Shown: positions 25,421 through 34,077 of the stretch, piece by piece
How the letters are laid out: each line of letters opens with the position of its first letter
Numbering within the stretch: position 1 is the first letter of the stretch
NCBI RefSeq assembly: GCF_022179725.1
Contig: NZ_BPRC01000027.1
Span: 1-54,884, forward strand
Length of the DNA: 54,884 bases
Reading direction: 5' to 3'
Source of the DNA: Methylorubrum aminovorans
Lineage (GTDB): Bacteria; Pseudomonadota; Alphaproteobacteria; Rhizobiales; Beijerinckiaceae
The notes under the pieces: model-generated
What the model was told of the DNA's origin: nothing
The model's database searches: none
Seen by the model: only the letters and a program-made list of their open reading frames with translations
Position numbers and translations under genes: made by a program

Positions 25421-26875
25421 ATGGAGTACGTCTTGGCCCGCACGCCCGACCCGAAGAAGGCTTACCTGGAATTGCACGGCGGTACGTGGCGGGTCACGGT
25501 CTCGGTTCCGGTACCGGTGCGGCGCGCCCTCGGGGCCACGAAGCTCGTGCACAATCTCGGCACGGACAGCCTCAGGGAGGCGAACGTGCTCAAGAGGAAG
25601 CACGTGGAGCGCTTCAAGCGGCGGATCGCGGAGGCCATGGAGGCGGTGGGGCGCCCCGGCGTGGACGACATGAAGATCGCCGTTGAGTTCTCGAAGGTCG
25701 CCGAGGAACTCAAGCGGAACGGCAGTGCCGAGGATTGGCAGGAGTTTCAGGAGGCGGTCTACGAGCGCCATGCGGAGATCCGCTGGAAGGACGCGCGTTG
25801 GGTCAGGGTCGAAGATCCCGAGGAAGGTCCGAACGAGGTCGAGGAGGCGCTTCCCGAGCAGACCGAGAAGGCCATGCTCTTCTCGGCGATCTCGCACGGT
25901 CGGGCGACTCCCGTCGACCTGATGCACGAGGACTACCGCAAGCAGCTCTTCGTCAAGGACCGGACCCGGGCGGACGACGCCCGCGCGCTGCGTTTCCTGC
26001 AGGAATGGTGCAAGCGCGAGCGCATCCCGGCCACGCTTCAGGAGATCGACGTGAGGCGCGCGCACGCCTTCGCCGACGCGCTGGTCGAGATGACCGGCCT
26101 CCACCACGTGACGCTCAACAAGTACATCGGCCGGCTCTCCGGCTACTGGCAGTGGATGGTGCCGAGGACGGCGGCCGTGTCGGGCAACGTGTTCGCCAAC
26201 GTCCGCCTCAAGGGCCCGAAGGAGAAGCACGACCAGAAGGAGAGGCCCTTCAAGGACAGTGAACTCGCGGACCTGCTCCGCGGGCCCGCCCCGCCGAAGC
26301 TGCGAGACCTGATGCTGATCGGGGCGCTGACCGGGGCGCGGCTCGACGCCATCGTCGACCTGAAGGTCCGCGACACGGCGTACAATTGCTTCCTGTTCAA
26401 GCCTCAGAAGCAGGAGGCGTCGGCCCGCTACGTCCCGATCCATGCCGACCTGGCGGAACTCGTCGCCCGGCGAACGGCCGGCAAGCAGCCCGAGGACGAC
26501 CTTTTTCCGGAATGGCCCCCCGTCAAGAAGGCCGACTCGATGCGCGAGCGCAGCTTCAAGGCCTCGAACCGGTTCACGGAATACCGCCGAAGCGTCGGGG
26601 TCGACGAGGTGGTGCCCGGCAAGCGGCGGTCCCTGGTGAATTTCCACTCCTTCCGGCGCTGGTTCAGCAGCCGCATGGAGCAGGCCGGGGTGCCGGGCGA
26701 GATGATTTCCGCGATCGTCGGGCACAAGCGCAGCAGCATCACCCTGGACGTATACAGCGAGGGGCCGCACATGCGCGCGGCGCGTCGAGCCATCGCCAAG
26801 CTCAAGTTGCCCCCGCTGGACGGCAGCCCGATCCGCGATGAGATGACCCTCAGGCCGCGGGCGCATCCCAGGTAG
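25421..26875 (+). CDS. tyrosine recombinase / phage-type integrase
   Basis: 484 residues from ATG 25421 (MEYVLARTPDPKKAYLEL); the frame is open to 25283 with further possible starts. The N-terminal 60 residues (TWRVTVSVPVPVRRALGATK) resemble the arm/entry domain common in proteobacterial integrases, then a SAM-like core-binding domain follows (LRFLQEWCKRERIPATLQEI). The catalytic domain has the Arg in LTGARLDAIVDL, HSFRRWF (H-x-x-R), the His in IVGHKRSS and the nucleophile Tyr in LDVYSEGPH. All essential residues are present, so it should be active. It would catalyse integration or excision of a mobile element. No tRNA target or paired att repeats were found in the window. Confidence 0.85.
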   Translation: MEYVLARTPDPKKAYLELHGGTWRVTVSVPVPVRRALGATKLVHNLGTDSLREANVLKRKHVERFKRRIAEAMEAVGRPGVDDMKIAVEFSKVAEELKRNGSAEDWQEFQEAVYERHAEIRWKDARWVRVEDPEEGPNEVEEALPEQTEKAMLFSAISHGRATPVDLMHEDYRKQLFVKDRTRADDARALRFLQEWCKRERIPATLQEIDVRRAHAFADALVEMTGLHHVTLNKYIGRLSGYWQWMVPRTAAVSGNVFANVRLKGPKEKHDQKERPFKDSELADLLRGPAPPKLRDLMLIGALTGARLDAIVDLKVRDTAYNCFLFKPQKQEASARYVPIHADLAELVARRTAGKQPEDDLFPEWPPVKKADSMRERSFKASNRFTEYRRSVGVDEVVPGKRRSLVNFHSFRRWFSSRMEQAGVPGEMISAIVGHKRSSITLDVYSEGPHMRAARRAIAKLKLPPLDGSPIRDEMTLRPRAHPR

Positions 26876-27222
26876 GGCGCGGTTTCGACGGGCGGTCGGG
26901 CGCATCCGGCATCCGCACGGGCAGCCGTCCGCGCGACCGGCTTGCTCCGTCCCCCCCAGGAACCGTTACGGGCAGCGGGTCTCGCCTCGCCCATCGGCGT
27001 CGCCCTCGCGTGATGGCCTCGTCCCGGGAGCAAGCGCCTGGGCGTCGCGAGCCACGCGACGTGACCCAAGGTCATTTGTCTGCATCCTGGAGGTTTGCGG
27101 TAACCTTCATGACGGCTTCGGGTCGGCTCCGCGCCACCGCCACCTTGTCGCAGGTATTATACTGATGGTATAAATAAGCGTCGCAGGGGGCGAGGTTCGA
27201 GCGTGCACTGACGGAGGTGGCA
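26876..27222. other. intergenic region after the integrase
   Basis: About 350 bases without a gene. It contains a perfect inverted repeat, TTATAC (27157-27162) - TGATG - GTATAA (27168-27173), 49 bases before the next start. This could be a promoter or operator. Confidence 0.35.
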
Positions 27223-28122
27223 ATGGTCGTGGGGTTCTTTTCTGACGATGGTTCCGCTCTTTACGCCGCGCTGTTGGCCAGCTGCGGGCTCGCGTGCGTA
27301 GGACGGTTCATGACCGTCATCGACGGACACGAGATCGGGCGGCCGACCTGCGGTCCATCCATGGAGGACGCGGCGGCATCCCGGGCGGACATGTCCGCGA
27401 TGCTCGCGCGGGCCGCGGCCGGCGGCCAAGCCGACGTCGGCTTCGTCGCCCCGCTCGGCTTCCTGCATGAGGGCGGCGTCTGGACCCACCTCGACGTGGC
27501 CGTGGTCTCCGGAGGGGACCCCCTGCAAGCCAGGCGCGCTAGGCGGTCCGCCGGTCACGCTGCCGGCGGAGAGCTCGCGTCCGGCGCGAAGCGTCGGGAC
27601 GCATCCGATCGCTGCGCGCGGCGCCCGTGGCTCCTGACGTTCGGGGCGGGGCGGCCTCATGGGCCTGCCGCATCGCCCAAGCATGGCCTGCAGGGACGCG
27701 GCACCGAAGCCGCCGCGAGGACGCTGCCGGTCCGGGTGCCTTTGCCCGGCCGATCCGTGAAGGCCGCCATGGACCGCGGGCTTCCGACGCTTGAGACCCT
27801 ACGCATCGGGATCCTGCTGGCGGCGACCTTTGAGGTCGCCGCTGCGGTTCCCGACGCGGCCGCTGTCGAACTCGCGACGATGTCCGACCTGATGTCCCCG
27901 GCATCCCATCCGGCTGACCAAGCCCTGGCCGGACGCCTGTCCGATCTGGCGGATCGGCTGGACGACATCGAACGGGCGCTGGGTACGCCGGCATCGCCGG
28001 CCGCCTCCAACAGGCGGGATCGGGGCATGCGGAGGATTGCCAGGTCCTGTCGCGACGCCGTCCCGGAACTGCCGGCGGCATCCTGGCCGACGGGCAGCGC
28101 ATCCGCTGCCGGACCTCGATAG
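27223..28122 (+). CDS. unrecognised Ala-rich protein, doubtful beyond its start
   Basis: 299 residues from ATG 27223, which has a strong GGAGG ribosome binding site 5 bases upstream. The start (MVVGFFSDDGSALYAALLAS) looks protein-like, as does the part near residues 210-255 (LADRLDDIERALG, a short coiled coil). Much of the middle is Ala/Gly/Arg-rich and could be noise from high GC. No family was recognised. Confidence 0.35.
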   Translation: MVVGFFSDDGSALYAALLASCGLACVGRFMTVIDGHEIGRPTCGPSMEDAAASRADMSAMLARAAAGGQADVGFVAPLGFLHEGGVWTHLDVAVVSGGDPLQARRARRSAGHAAGGELASGAKRRDASDRCARRPWLLTFGAGRPHGPAASPKHGLQGRGTEAAARTLPVRVPLPGRSVKAAMDRGLPTLETLRIGILLAATFEVAAAVPDAAAVELATMSDLMSPASHPADQALAGRLSDLADRLDDIERALGTPASPAASNRRDRGMRRIARSCRDAVPELPAASWPTGSASAAGPR

Positions 28123-28269
28123 CCGGAATCGCTTCCCGCTACGCGACCGTGCGTCGACACCTGACCCGCCGATCCGGTCTCAAGAAACGCTCCGCCCCTG
28201 CCCGATCCGGTTCCGGTAGGGGCGCGAGCCGGCCACGCTGCGTCGGGCGCCCGCTGCGCCCCGCCCAAA

Positions 28270-28333
28270 GTGGCATCCGAATGGGACAACCAAGTGGGCG
28301 CGATGGGCGTCAAGGCCGACGCTCGGATGCCAC
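28270..28333. repeat. 11-bp perfect inverted repeat
   Basis: GTGGCATCCGA at 28270-28280 is matched by TCGGATGCCAC at 28323-28333, with 42 bases between. It lies in a 320-base stretch without genes (28123-28440). It may be the ends of a tiny miniature element or an operator. Confidence 0.35.
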
Positions 28334-28440
28334 GCGCGCAGGGTATCGGGTCAGCGCAACCTCATACCCGGCCTCGAAGTCGCGAAACCGCACCCCCGCG
28401 GGGCTCGCTCGCAGCGCCCGCTTAGACTCAGTCTCGGTGT

Positions 28441-28584
28441 TCAAAGGCGGTCCATCTCGACAAGTGCGACATCAAGTGCGCCTGCGTGGGCGGGTCGAGC
28501 AAGGTCCCGCTCGGCTTCGTCCCGCTCACCGAGAACGTGATGGTGGTCGTTATGGCCTTCTGGATGCTGGCGATGCACCGTTGA
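28441..28584 (+). pseudogene. C-terminal fragment of a MauE/DoxX-like membrane protein
   Basis: The frame reads AVHLDKCDIKCACVGGSSKV, then PLGFVPLTENVMVVVMAFW and a TGA at 28582-28584. The Cys triplet (C-x3-C-x-C) followed by a final transmembrane helix resembles the C-terminus of MauE/DoxX-family redox-associated membrane proteins found beside heavy-metal genes on plasmids; this is from memory and not certain. No upstream part of the gene is present. Confidence 0.45.
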
Positions 28585-28642
28585 GTGTCTTGCGCACCAC
28601 CCTGGGAACCACCTGCCCCGCGCGAGAACCGGGGCGTAGACC

Positions 28643-28870
28643 TCAAGCCGGGTCGAGTTCGTTGACCAGCGTCGAGAGGTAGAGGGCGATCCGCCGGCTC
28701 GCCGCCGGGTCGGGGGCCGCGACCGAAAAGCCCACGTCGAGGATGTCGTCGCCGTAACGCCTCATCACCGACTCGGCCATCAGCGCGACCTCGCGCTCCG
28801 CCTGCGCCGTCAGGACCCGACGTCCGTCGCGGGTCGCCAACCGCACCTCGAAGCGCCGCGTGGACGTCAA
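28643..28870 (-). CDS. small unrecognised protein
   Basis: 75 residues from a TTG at 28870 with a GAGGGGAG ribosome binding site upstream. It reads MTSTRRFEVRLATRDGRRVL, then ALMAESVMRRYGDDILDVGF, then ALYLSTLVNELDPA, a compact alpha/beta sequence. No family was recognised. Confidence 0.5.
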   Translation of the reverse strand: MTSTRRFEVRLATRDGRRVLTAQAEREVALMAESVMRRYGDDILDVGFSVAAPDPAASRRIALYLSTLVNELDPA

Positions 28871-29133
28871 CGGTTTGCTCCCCTCGGGCGAGGCCGCCCG
28901 TCAGCGCGCCCGACGATGAGGTCAAGCAATGAACGGCCTCCGGAAACCTATCCGAAAACGCTCCCGTGACATGGCCGAGACCTCGCCAGGGGACAAGCGG
29001 GGCAGGAATCCCCGGTGCCTAAATTCGGGTTCATACCGGAACGAGGGGGAGGCCGTGTTCGTCCCAGCTAGGGCTTCCCGGCTGCCCGAAGGCGTGCGGG
29101 ACCTCACCCAATGCAGCGTTCCCAAGGTTCCCG

Positions 29134-29991
29134 ATGACCCGTCCGATCCACGCCCTGGCGGCCATGCTCCTCCTGGCCTCGACCGTGCTCACACCAGCCC
29201 TGGCACGCGAGGCCGCCCCAGCCTCAACCCCCGCCAAGGCGGTCGCCCCCTCCGCCGCACAGATCCTGGCGCGCATGCAGGTCGCCCAGGAAACCACCGC
29301 GACCCAGCCCGCGGGTTCACAGGGCCCTAGCAACAAGACCGAGGGCGTTCGCCAGTCCTCGCAGACCCAGGTGACAAGCCGCCAGCCCCTCGGGGCATTC
29401 CCGACGAACGAGGTCAGCCGCCAGCCGGTCATCGACCTCGGTGCCGGCGAGGAGGGCATGAAGAAGGACGTCGCCGCCCTTCAGCAGACCCTGACCGAGT
29501 TGCAGCAACTCCAGTTGCAGACCAAGCAGGCGCACTGGAACGCATCGGGCACCCTGTACTACCCGCTGCACCTCCTGCTGCAGGAGCACTACGAGGGCCT
29601 GTCGAAGTACGCCGACACCATCGCCGAGCGCCTCCTCGCGGTCGGCGTCTCGGCCGACGGGCGCGCGAACACCATCGTGAAGACTTCCGGCGTGCCGGAG
29701 ATTCCCGGCGGCTTCCTCGACGATGCGCAGATCCTCGTGTGGTTCACCAACGCCTACAAGCGCGTCGGCGAGGAGGTGCACGCGGCCATCAAGACGACCG
29801 AGGACGTCGACCCCACCACGTCGAACCTGCTGCAGGAGGTCGAGCACGGGATCGCCAAGTACCAGTGGCAGATGCGGGCGCAGCTCCAGCGGACGCACAC
29901 CGACCCGAACACCGGCTGGGACCTCAACGACAACAAGCCGGTCGACCTGCAGGGCCAGCAGGCTCCGGCCCAAACACCCGCCAAGCCCTGA
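29134..29991 (+). CDS. Dps-like ferritin with an N-terminal export signal
   Basis: 285 residues, against about 160-170 for ordinary Dps. The first 24 residues are a Sec signal (HALAAMLLLASTVLTPALA). A Pro/Ala/Thr/Gln-rich linker runs to about residue 100, and then comes a full Dps fold. The ferroxidase ligands are in place: KQAHWNASG (His), YYPLHLLL (His), and ADTIAER (Asp/Glu). The C-terminus is a short Pro/Gln tail. Dps proteins oxidise Fe(II) with peroxide and normally bind DNA in the cytoplasm. This one should act in the periplasm or be anchored there. A terminator follows (30001-30023), and genes for cytochrome b561 and a VIT transporter lie downstream. Confidence 0.85.
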   Translation: MTRPIHALAAMLLLASTVLTPALAREAAPASTPAKAVAPSAAQILARMQVAQETTATQPAGSQGPSNKTEGVRQSSQTQVTSRQPLGAFPTNEVSRQPVIDLGAGEEGMKKDVAALQQTLTELQQLQLQTKQAHWNASGTLYYPLHLLLQEHYEGLSKYADTIAERLLAVGVSADGRANTIVKTSGVPEIPGGFLDDAQILVWFTNAYKRVGEEVHAAIKTTEDVDPTTSNLLQEVEHGIAKYQWQMRAQLQRTHTDPNTGWDLNDNKPVDLQGQQAPAQTPAKP

Positions 29992-30000
29992 CGACAGCCA

Positions 30001-30023
30001 ACCCCGCGCCGTCAGGCGCGGGG
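30001..30023 (+). terminator. Rho-independent terminator after the Dps-like gene
   Basis: CCCCGCGCC (30002-30010), the 4-base loop GTCA and GGCGCGGGG (30015-30023) form a perfect 9-bp GC stem followed by TTT. It lies 10 bases after the stop at 29991. Confidence 0.75.
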
Positions 30024-30068
30024 TTTCCCCTTGACCCGCGATCAGTTTATATTAATTCCAAACTAGAG

Positions 30069-30344
30069 ATGCGCCCCCGGGATCGAACGACGCCTCAGCC
30101 TCCCCTCACGCCCGGCCAGCGAGCCATGTTGCTCCGGCTCGACCGGGAGGGACCGCTTGTCTCGCCCAAGCCCTGGGAGATGCGCACGGTCCGGTCCCTG
30201 AGGGAACGCGGGTTGATCCGCCCGCGGCTGTCGAGCCGGGACCCGGAGGGTCTCTGGTTCATCAGCGCCAAGGGCAGGCGAGCCATAGCCCCGGCGGGTC
30301 CAGCCGTCGGCGACCGTCATCCCCCGGCAGCATCACCGGCGTAG
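30069..30344 (+). CDS. small basic protein, possible winged helix
   Basis: 91 residues from ATG 30069. The order PPLTPGQRAMLLRLDREGPL, RTVRSLRERGLI, WFISAKGRRAIA resembles the helix-helix-wing pattern of small MarR-like winged-helix proteins, so DNA binding is possible. The upstream 40 bases are AT-rich (AGTTTATATTAATTCCAAACT) and would suit a promoter. It ends 15 bases before the cytochrome b561 gene and may share its transcript. Confidence 0.55.
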   Translation: MRPRDRTTPQPPLTPGQRAMLLRLDREGPLVSPKPWEMRTVRSLRERGLIRPRLSSRDPEGLWFISAKGRRAIAPAGPAVGDRHPPAASPA

Positions 30345-30358
30345 GCAGGATCTCGACC

Positions 30359-30904
30359 ATGAATGCACCCGACGATACGACACGGCCGACGGCGAGATAC
30401 GACGGCGGCACCATCGCGCTGCATTGGTTGACCGCGGCGCTCGTGCTCGGCCTATGGCTGGTCGGGACGTTCCTCGAAGACCTTGTCCCAAAGAGTGCCC
30501 TGCGCTCCGGCATCTGGTCGGCCCATTTCGACCTGGGCTTCGTCCTCACCGGCCTCGTCGTAGCCTTCCTCATCTGGCGGCGGGCCCGGGGCCGCGACCT
30601 GCCGGTCGATGACCCTGGGCCCCTTCATCGCCTGGCGAAGGCGACCCACGCCGCGCTCTACGTCCTGCTGCTGGTCATCGTCGGCCTCGGCATCGCCAAC
30701 GCCTTCGTGCGCGGTGTCTCCCTCGGCCCGGTCAGCCTGCCGCAGATCGGCGACCCGGAGTGGCGGCGGCCCCTGACTCACTGGCACGGGTTGGCCGCCA
30801 ACGTGCTGATGGTCCTGGCCCTGTTCCACGCGGTCGCCGCCCTCGTGCACCACTACCTCTGGCACGACGCCGTCCTGCGCCGCATGCTGCCCCGGGGATC
30901 CTGA
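30359..30904 (+). CDS. cytochrome b561 family protein
   Basis: 181 residues with four transmembrane helices: IALHWLTAALVLGLWLVG, HFDLGFVLTGLVVAFLIW, HAALYVLLLVIVGLGIANAF and HWHGLAANVLMVLALFHAVA. The His residues in the first, third and fourth helices (LHWL, THAAL, HWHG, LFHAV) are the b-heme ligands of the CybB-type b561 family. These proteins move electrons between quinol and periplasmic acceptors such as superoxide or oxidised carriers. It lies 5 bases before the VIT gene, and the two are probably one unit. Confidence 0.85.
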   Translation: MNAPDDTTRPTARYDGGTIALHWLTAALVLGLWLVGTFLEDLVPKSALRSGIWSAHFDLGFVLTGLVVAFLIWRRARGRDLPVDDPGPLHRLAKATHAALYVLLLVIVGLGIANAFVRGVSLGPVSLPQIGDPEWRRPLTHWHGLAANVLMVLALFHAVAALVHHYLWHDAVLRRMLPRGS

Positions 30905-30909
30905 CGCCC

Positions 30910-31605
30910 ATGCGACCCGTCCACCAGGAGCGGCACCTGATCGACCGCATCGGCTGGCTGCGAGCCGCCGTCCTCGGCGCAAATGACGGCCTCGTCTCCA
31001 CCGCGAGCCTGATCGTGGGTGTGGCAGCCTCGTCCGCCAACACGGGTGAAATCCTCGTCGCCGGCAGCGCGGGCCTCGTGGCAGGCGCGATGTCGATGGC
31101 GGCCGGCGAGTACGTCTCGGTGAGTTCCCAGGCCGACACCGAGCAGGCCGACCTCGCCCGCGAGCAGCGCGAGCTCGGCGACGACCCGGCCGCCGAGTGG
31201 GAGGAACTCGCGCGGATCTACGTCGACCGGGGCCTCGACCATGCGCTCGCCTTGCAGGTCGCGGAACAACTGATGGCCAAGGATGCGCTCGGCGCCCATG
31301 CCCGGGACGAGCTCGGCATCTCCGAGGTCACGACGGCTCGGCCGGTCCAGGCGGCGCTGACCTCGGCGGCGACCTTCTCGGCCGGCGCGGCCTTACCCCT
31401 GGCGACGGCGGCGCTCTCGCCCGGCAACATCGCGGTCTATACGGTGTCGGGGGCCTCGCTGGTATTCCTGGCGGTGCTTGGGGGACTCGGCGCCAAGGCG
31501 GGCGGCGCCCCCATCGCCCGGGCGACGGCGCGGGTGACCTTCTGGGGCGTACTGGCCATGGCCGTCACGGCAGGAATCGGGAGCCTGGTCGGCAAGGCCG
31601 TCTGA
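30910..31605 (+). CDS. VIT1/CCC1-family iron/manganese transporter
   Basis: 231 residues from ATG 30910. The N-terminal signature GWLRAAVLGANDGLVSTASL and GAMSMAAGEYVSVSSQ is typical of the VIT family (DUF125). A charged cytoplasmic segment (ADLAREQRELGDDPAAEWEE) follows and would bind metal, then three C-terminal membrane helices. Family members move Fe(II) or Mn(II) across membranes. With the Dps-like protein and b561 it forms an iron/redox group. Its stop abuts the stop of the convergent gene at 31606. Confidence 0.85.
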   Translation: MRPVHQERHLIDRIGWLRAAVLGANDGLVSTASLIVGVAASSANTGEILVAGSAGLVAGAMSMAAGEYVSVSSQADTEQADLAREQRELGDDPAAEWEELARIYVDRGLDHALALQVAEQLMAKDALGAHARDELGISEVTTARPVQAALTSAATFSAGAALPLATAALSPGNIAVYTVSGASLVFLAVLGGLGAKAGGAPIARATARVTFWGVLAMAVTAGIGSLVGKAV

Positions 31606-31857
31606 CTACCGCTGCGGATCGTGGCAGTGCATCTTCGGCGGCGCGGTCGCGCAATCGATGGAGCACGTCTGGTCGGGCCGGCAGAACCACTGCAGGGCGC
31701 CGGTCTTCAGACACGAGCCGGAACAGTGCCGGTGGGCCGCGTTCGTTGGTTCGACGAAGGACGCCGGCGCGTCCGGTGACGCCGCAGGTTGCTGGGCGAA
31801 CGCTGCAGGCACGACCGCGAGTTGAACCAGCAGGAACCAACGCAAACGTCTCGCCAT
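31606..31857 (-). CDS. small exported Cys-rich protein
   Basis: 83 residues from ATG 31857 with an AGGAGA ribosome binding site. A signal peptide (WFLLVQLAVVPAAFAQQ) is followed by a mature part with RHCSGSCLKTGALQWFCR and CSIDCATAPPKMHCHD, six cysteines in total. It probably forms disulfides or binds metal in the periplasm. An FNR-type palindrome lies about 95 bases upstream (31951-31976). No family was recognised. Confidence 0.6.
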   Translation of the reverse strand: MARRLRWFLLVQLAVVPAAFAQQPAASPDAPASFVEPTNAAHRHCSGSCLKTGALQWFCRPDQTCSIDCATAPPKMHCHDPQR

Positions 31858-31950
31858 CGCAGTCTCCTCGAAAAGCGGCAGGCACACGCCGCATGTCTGC
31901 GACGACGATGCAGTGTGTAGTCGAGCTGCATTTAGCAACTGAAGATGTGA

Positions 31951-31976
31951 ATGAAATTGACTAAAATCAATTTCAT
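31951..31976. promoter_or_regulatory. 26-bp perfect palindrome containing an FNR/FixK-type box
   Basis: ATGAAATTGA (31951-31960), the 6-base centre CTAAAA and TCAATTTCAT (31967-31976) are perfectly symmetric arms. The core TTGA-N6-TCAA is the FNR/FixK/DNR family box (TTGAT-N4-ATCAA, here with one mismatch). It would control the small Cys-rich gene (minus) or the decayed gene at 32154 (plus). The longer symmetry is unusual for a plain FNR site, so another dimeric regulator is possible. Confidence 0.5.
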
Positions 31977-32153
31977 CGAATGCCGGCACCGACAATAGCG
32001 AGTGGCGGCAAGCACTTCAATGCTCATGTTGGAGAAGTGCTTGCCTGGCCTTGGGCAAGCCGGAACTGCTTTACCGCAGGTGGTGTTTCCGGCGGCGCTT
32101 CCGTCCGCGCTTTTCCCGGGGCGGGCCGCGCCATTCAAGGGAGGTTCCCGTCG

Positions 32154-32458
32154 ATGGACAAGCCAGTCGCTGCCTGATCGGGGCCGTCAACCTGCTCGCG
32201 GCCGCCGACCCAGCACAGGCCGCGATGCCTGCCCAGACCGTGCTAACCGCGGCCATGCGTGCCGAGAGCTACGCCGACCTGCCCAAGCCCATCCCCGACG
32301 CTGTGGCGCTCCTAAAGGAGCCGGACGAGGTCGCGGCGAAGGCCAAACCGCTACTTGCCGCCTCTTAGGGCGAGGCCACGGTACAGCAGGCGCAATACTA
32401 CTATCATCGCCACCATCACCATCACTGCTGCGACATGCCGTACGGGTACAGAGCCTGA
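32154..32458 (+). pseudogene. decayed exported His-rich protein
   Basis: ATG 32154, with a GGGAGG ribosome binding site, reads MDKPVAA and then a one-base loss (near 32174). The neighbouring frame continues the signal peptide (LIGAVNLLAAADPAQAAMPA) and DLPKPIPDAVALLKEPDE. A TAG at 32366-32368 interrupts it, after which the same frame gives QQAQYYYHRHHHHHCCDM and a final stop at 32456-32458. Both a frameshift and a nonsense codon are present. Confidence 0.6.
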
Positions 32459-32494
32459 TGCGGCGGGGTGGATGGTTCCGCACCCCGCCCAGCC

Positions 32495-33206
32495 TTACCG
32501 CTGGCTCTTGGCGGCGCCTAGGATGCGCCGGTAGGTTCCGCCGAACACGGTGTGGGTCGCCGAGGTCCACTGCGAGTCCGCCGCCAGCGTCTCGCGGCTG
32601 GGGTAGATGCGTCGCGATTGGAGTTCGCGCTCGGCGCCTCCTCTTCGTTCATCGCCATGAGCTCGAAATCGGCCTCAACCGAGACGACGGACACCTGCAT
32701 GAACGGCTCGTCCTTCCGGAAGATATGCCTGCGGCCTTCGTCCGGGGCCTTGAACACCATGAAGTACATCGTCGGCCCCCAGTGCCGGATGAGTGCCGGC
32801 ATTGCGACCGGCACTGTTCCGGTCCAGTCGGTGTAGAAGCGTGGGTGGATCTCGGTCCTGATCACCTAATTCTCCTCGACCCTTAGGTCGATGAGGATCC
32901 GATAGGCGTAGTAGGCCTCGCCGAAGCTCCAGAGCGGCGGCCTTTGCGGTCCCGGTCCGCCGGGCTCGGCGAAATTCCCTCAAAGACCAGTCTTGCGGCC
33001 CTGGTGCTCACGCCCAATTCGGCGTCGTAGGCGTAGAACAGCTCGATCCCGCCTTTGACCGCTTCCAAGAGCGGGATGCAGTGCCAGGCATAATCCTGCG
33101 AGCCTTCTGTGCGGGGCTCCGGATCGCCCGCCCAACCGGGAATTTTCAAGCGCGTCCGCCGGGGCGGCAGCCCCGGCTCGATCAGCCTGACCTTCACCTG
33201 TCGCAT
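32495..33206 (-). pseudogene. decayed DUF6065-like protein
   Basis: The ATG at 33206 opens MRQVKVRLIEPGLPPRRTRL, then DYAWHCIPLLEAVKGGIELF and STRAARLVFEG. A frameshift follows near 32990, and a second frame carries VIRTEIHPRFYTDWTGTVPV, ALIRHWGPTMYFMVFKAP and KDEPFMQVSVVSVEADFELM. A third frame gives RRIYPSRETLAADSQWTSAT and ends RRILGAAKSQR with TAA at 32495-32497. Joined, this is a single protein of about 235 residues. The family name (DUF6065) is from memory; the broken state is seen directly. Confidence 0.6.
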
Positions 33207-33436
33207 TCTCGACCGTCCCTTCGATGTCGCCCTGGAAGATAGGAGGTCAGAGGAACGGTTCGGCGCGAAGCAACACCATGTGATCGCCCAGTCAGGTCGC
33301 TGCGGGGCGTAGCAGTACGTTGGCGACGCCCTGGGTGTGATCCGCGTCTTACTCGACGGTGACGGATTTTGATCTAGGCCGATCCCGCTCCAAGTGCGAA
33401 AGAGCGGCCCCAAAATCTCTGCGCCTGCCGACGTGA

Positions 33437-33910
33437 TTACTGGGACTTGTCGGCGATGACCCTCGGGCCCGCCTCCTAGACTTCAGCAATTGTCTCCTTG
33501 GCTTTAGCATCAAAGGCCCCCTTGGGCTTGACGTTTCCGGCCCAGGATACCTTCGATCCGCTCCCGTCCTTCTACACTATGAGCATGGACTTATAGCTCT
33601 ACACAGGCAGCGGGCGGGAGATTATCGTGCATGTGTAGTCTATCTTCTTGTCGCCGCGGAACTGTTCTTCCTCCATGATGGTGTCACTGCCCTTCATCGA
33701 CAATGTTCACTCCTGCCTGCCGCCTTTCTAAGACAGCACCCACTTCTCGATGACGAGGTGCCAGTTGCCGATGCCGCAAAACCCGCCAACCATCTTCCAG
33801 ACCGCTTCGGGCGATGCAGGCACCATCACGCTCTTCGTCACTTCAATCGCAAGGGCAGGCGTGACGACGACCATGGCCAGCGCCACGGCGGGGACGGCGA
33901 TTCCGAGCAT
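33437..33910 (-). pseudogene. decayed SRPBCC (MxaD-like) exported protein
   Basis: The start at 33910 reads MLGIAVPAVALAMVVVTPAL (signal peptide), then ASPEAVWKMVGGFCGIGNWH, then VIEKWVLS and a stop. Downstream, recognisable pieces persist with more stops: GSGSKVSWAGNVKPKGAFDA and KAKETIAEV, ending at 33437. SRPBCC proteins of this type, including MxaD, occur in methylotroph genomes. Multiple in-frame stops make it non-functional. Confidence 0.65.
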
Positions 33911-34077
33911 TCATCGGTTCCTGTAAAACCTTGAGCGCGTCGTGTGCGCCGAGGAACCAGCTACTGCGCGACCGAAGGCGGACTACGCCAAACGCGGATG
34001 TGTGAACGGTGCACTCGATGTACCCCTGAGGCAGTCTCGCGACCAACCAATGGCTAGCCTTCGGCGACCCGGCGCGA

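Noticed and set aside
25313..26905. 530-codon minus-strand frame opposite the integrase
   Set aside because: It is a GC-driven shadow; the plus strand carries all integrase catalytic residues.
25226..27173. GGTATAAT-like patches flanking the integrase as att sites
   Set aside because: The two patches share only about eight bases of a promoter-like sequence, and their arms differ.
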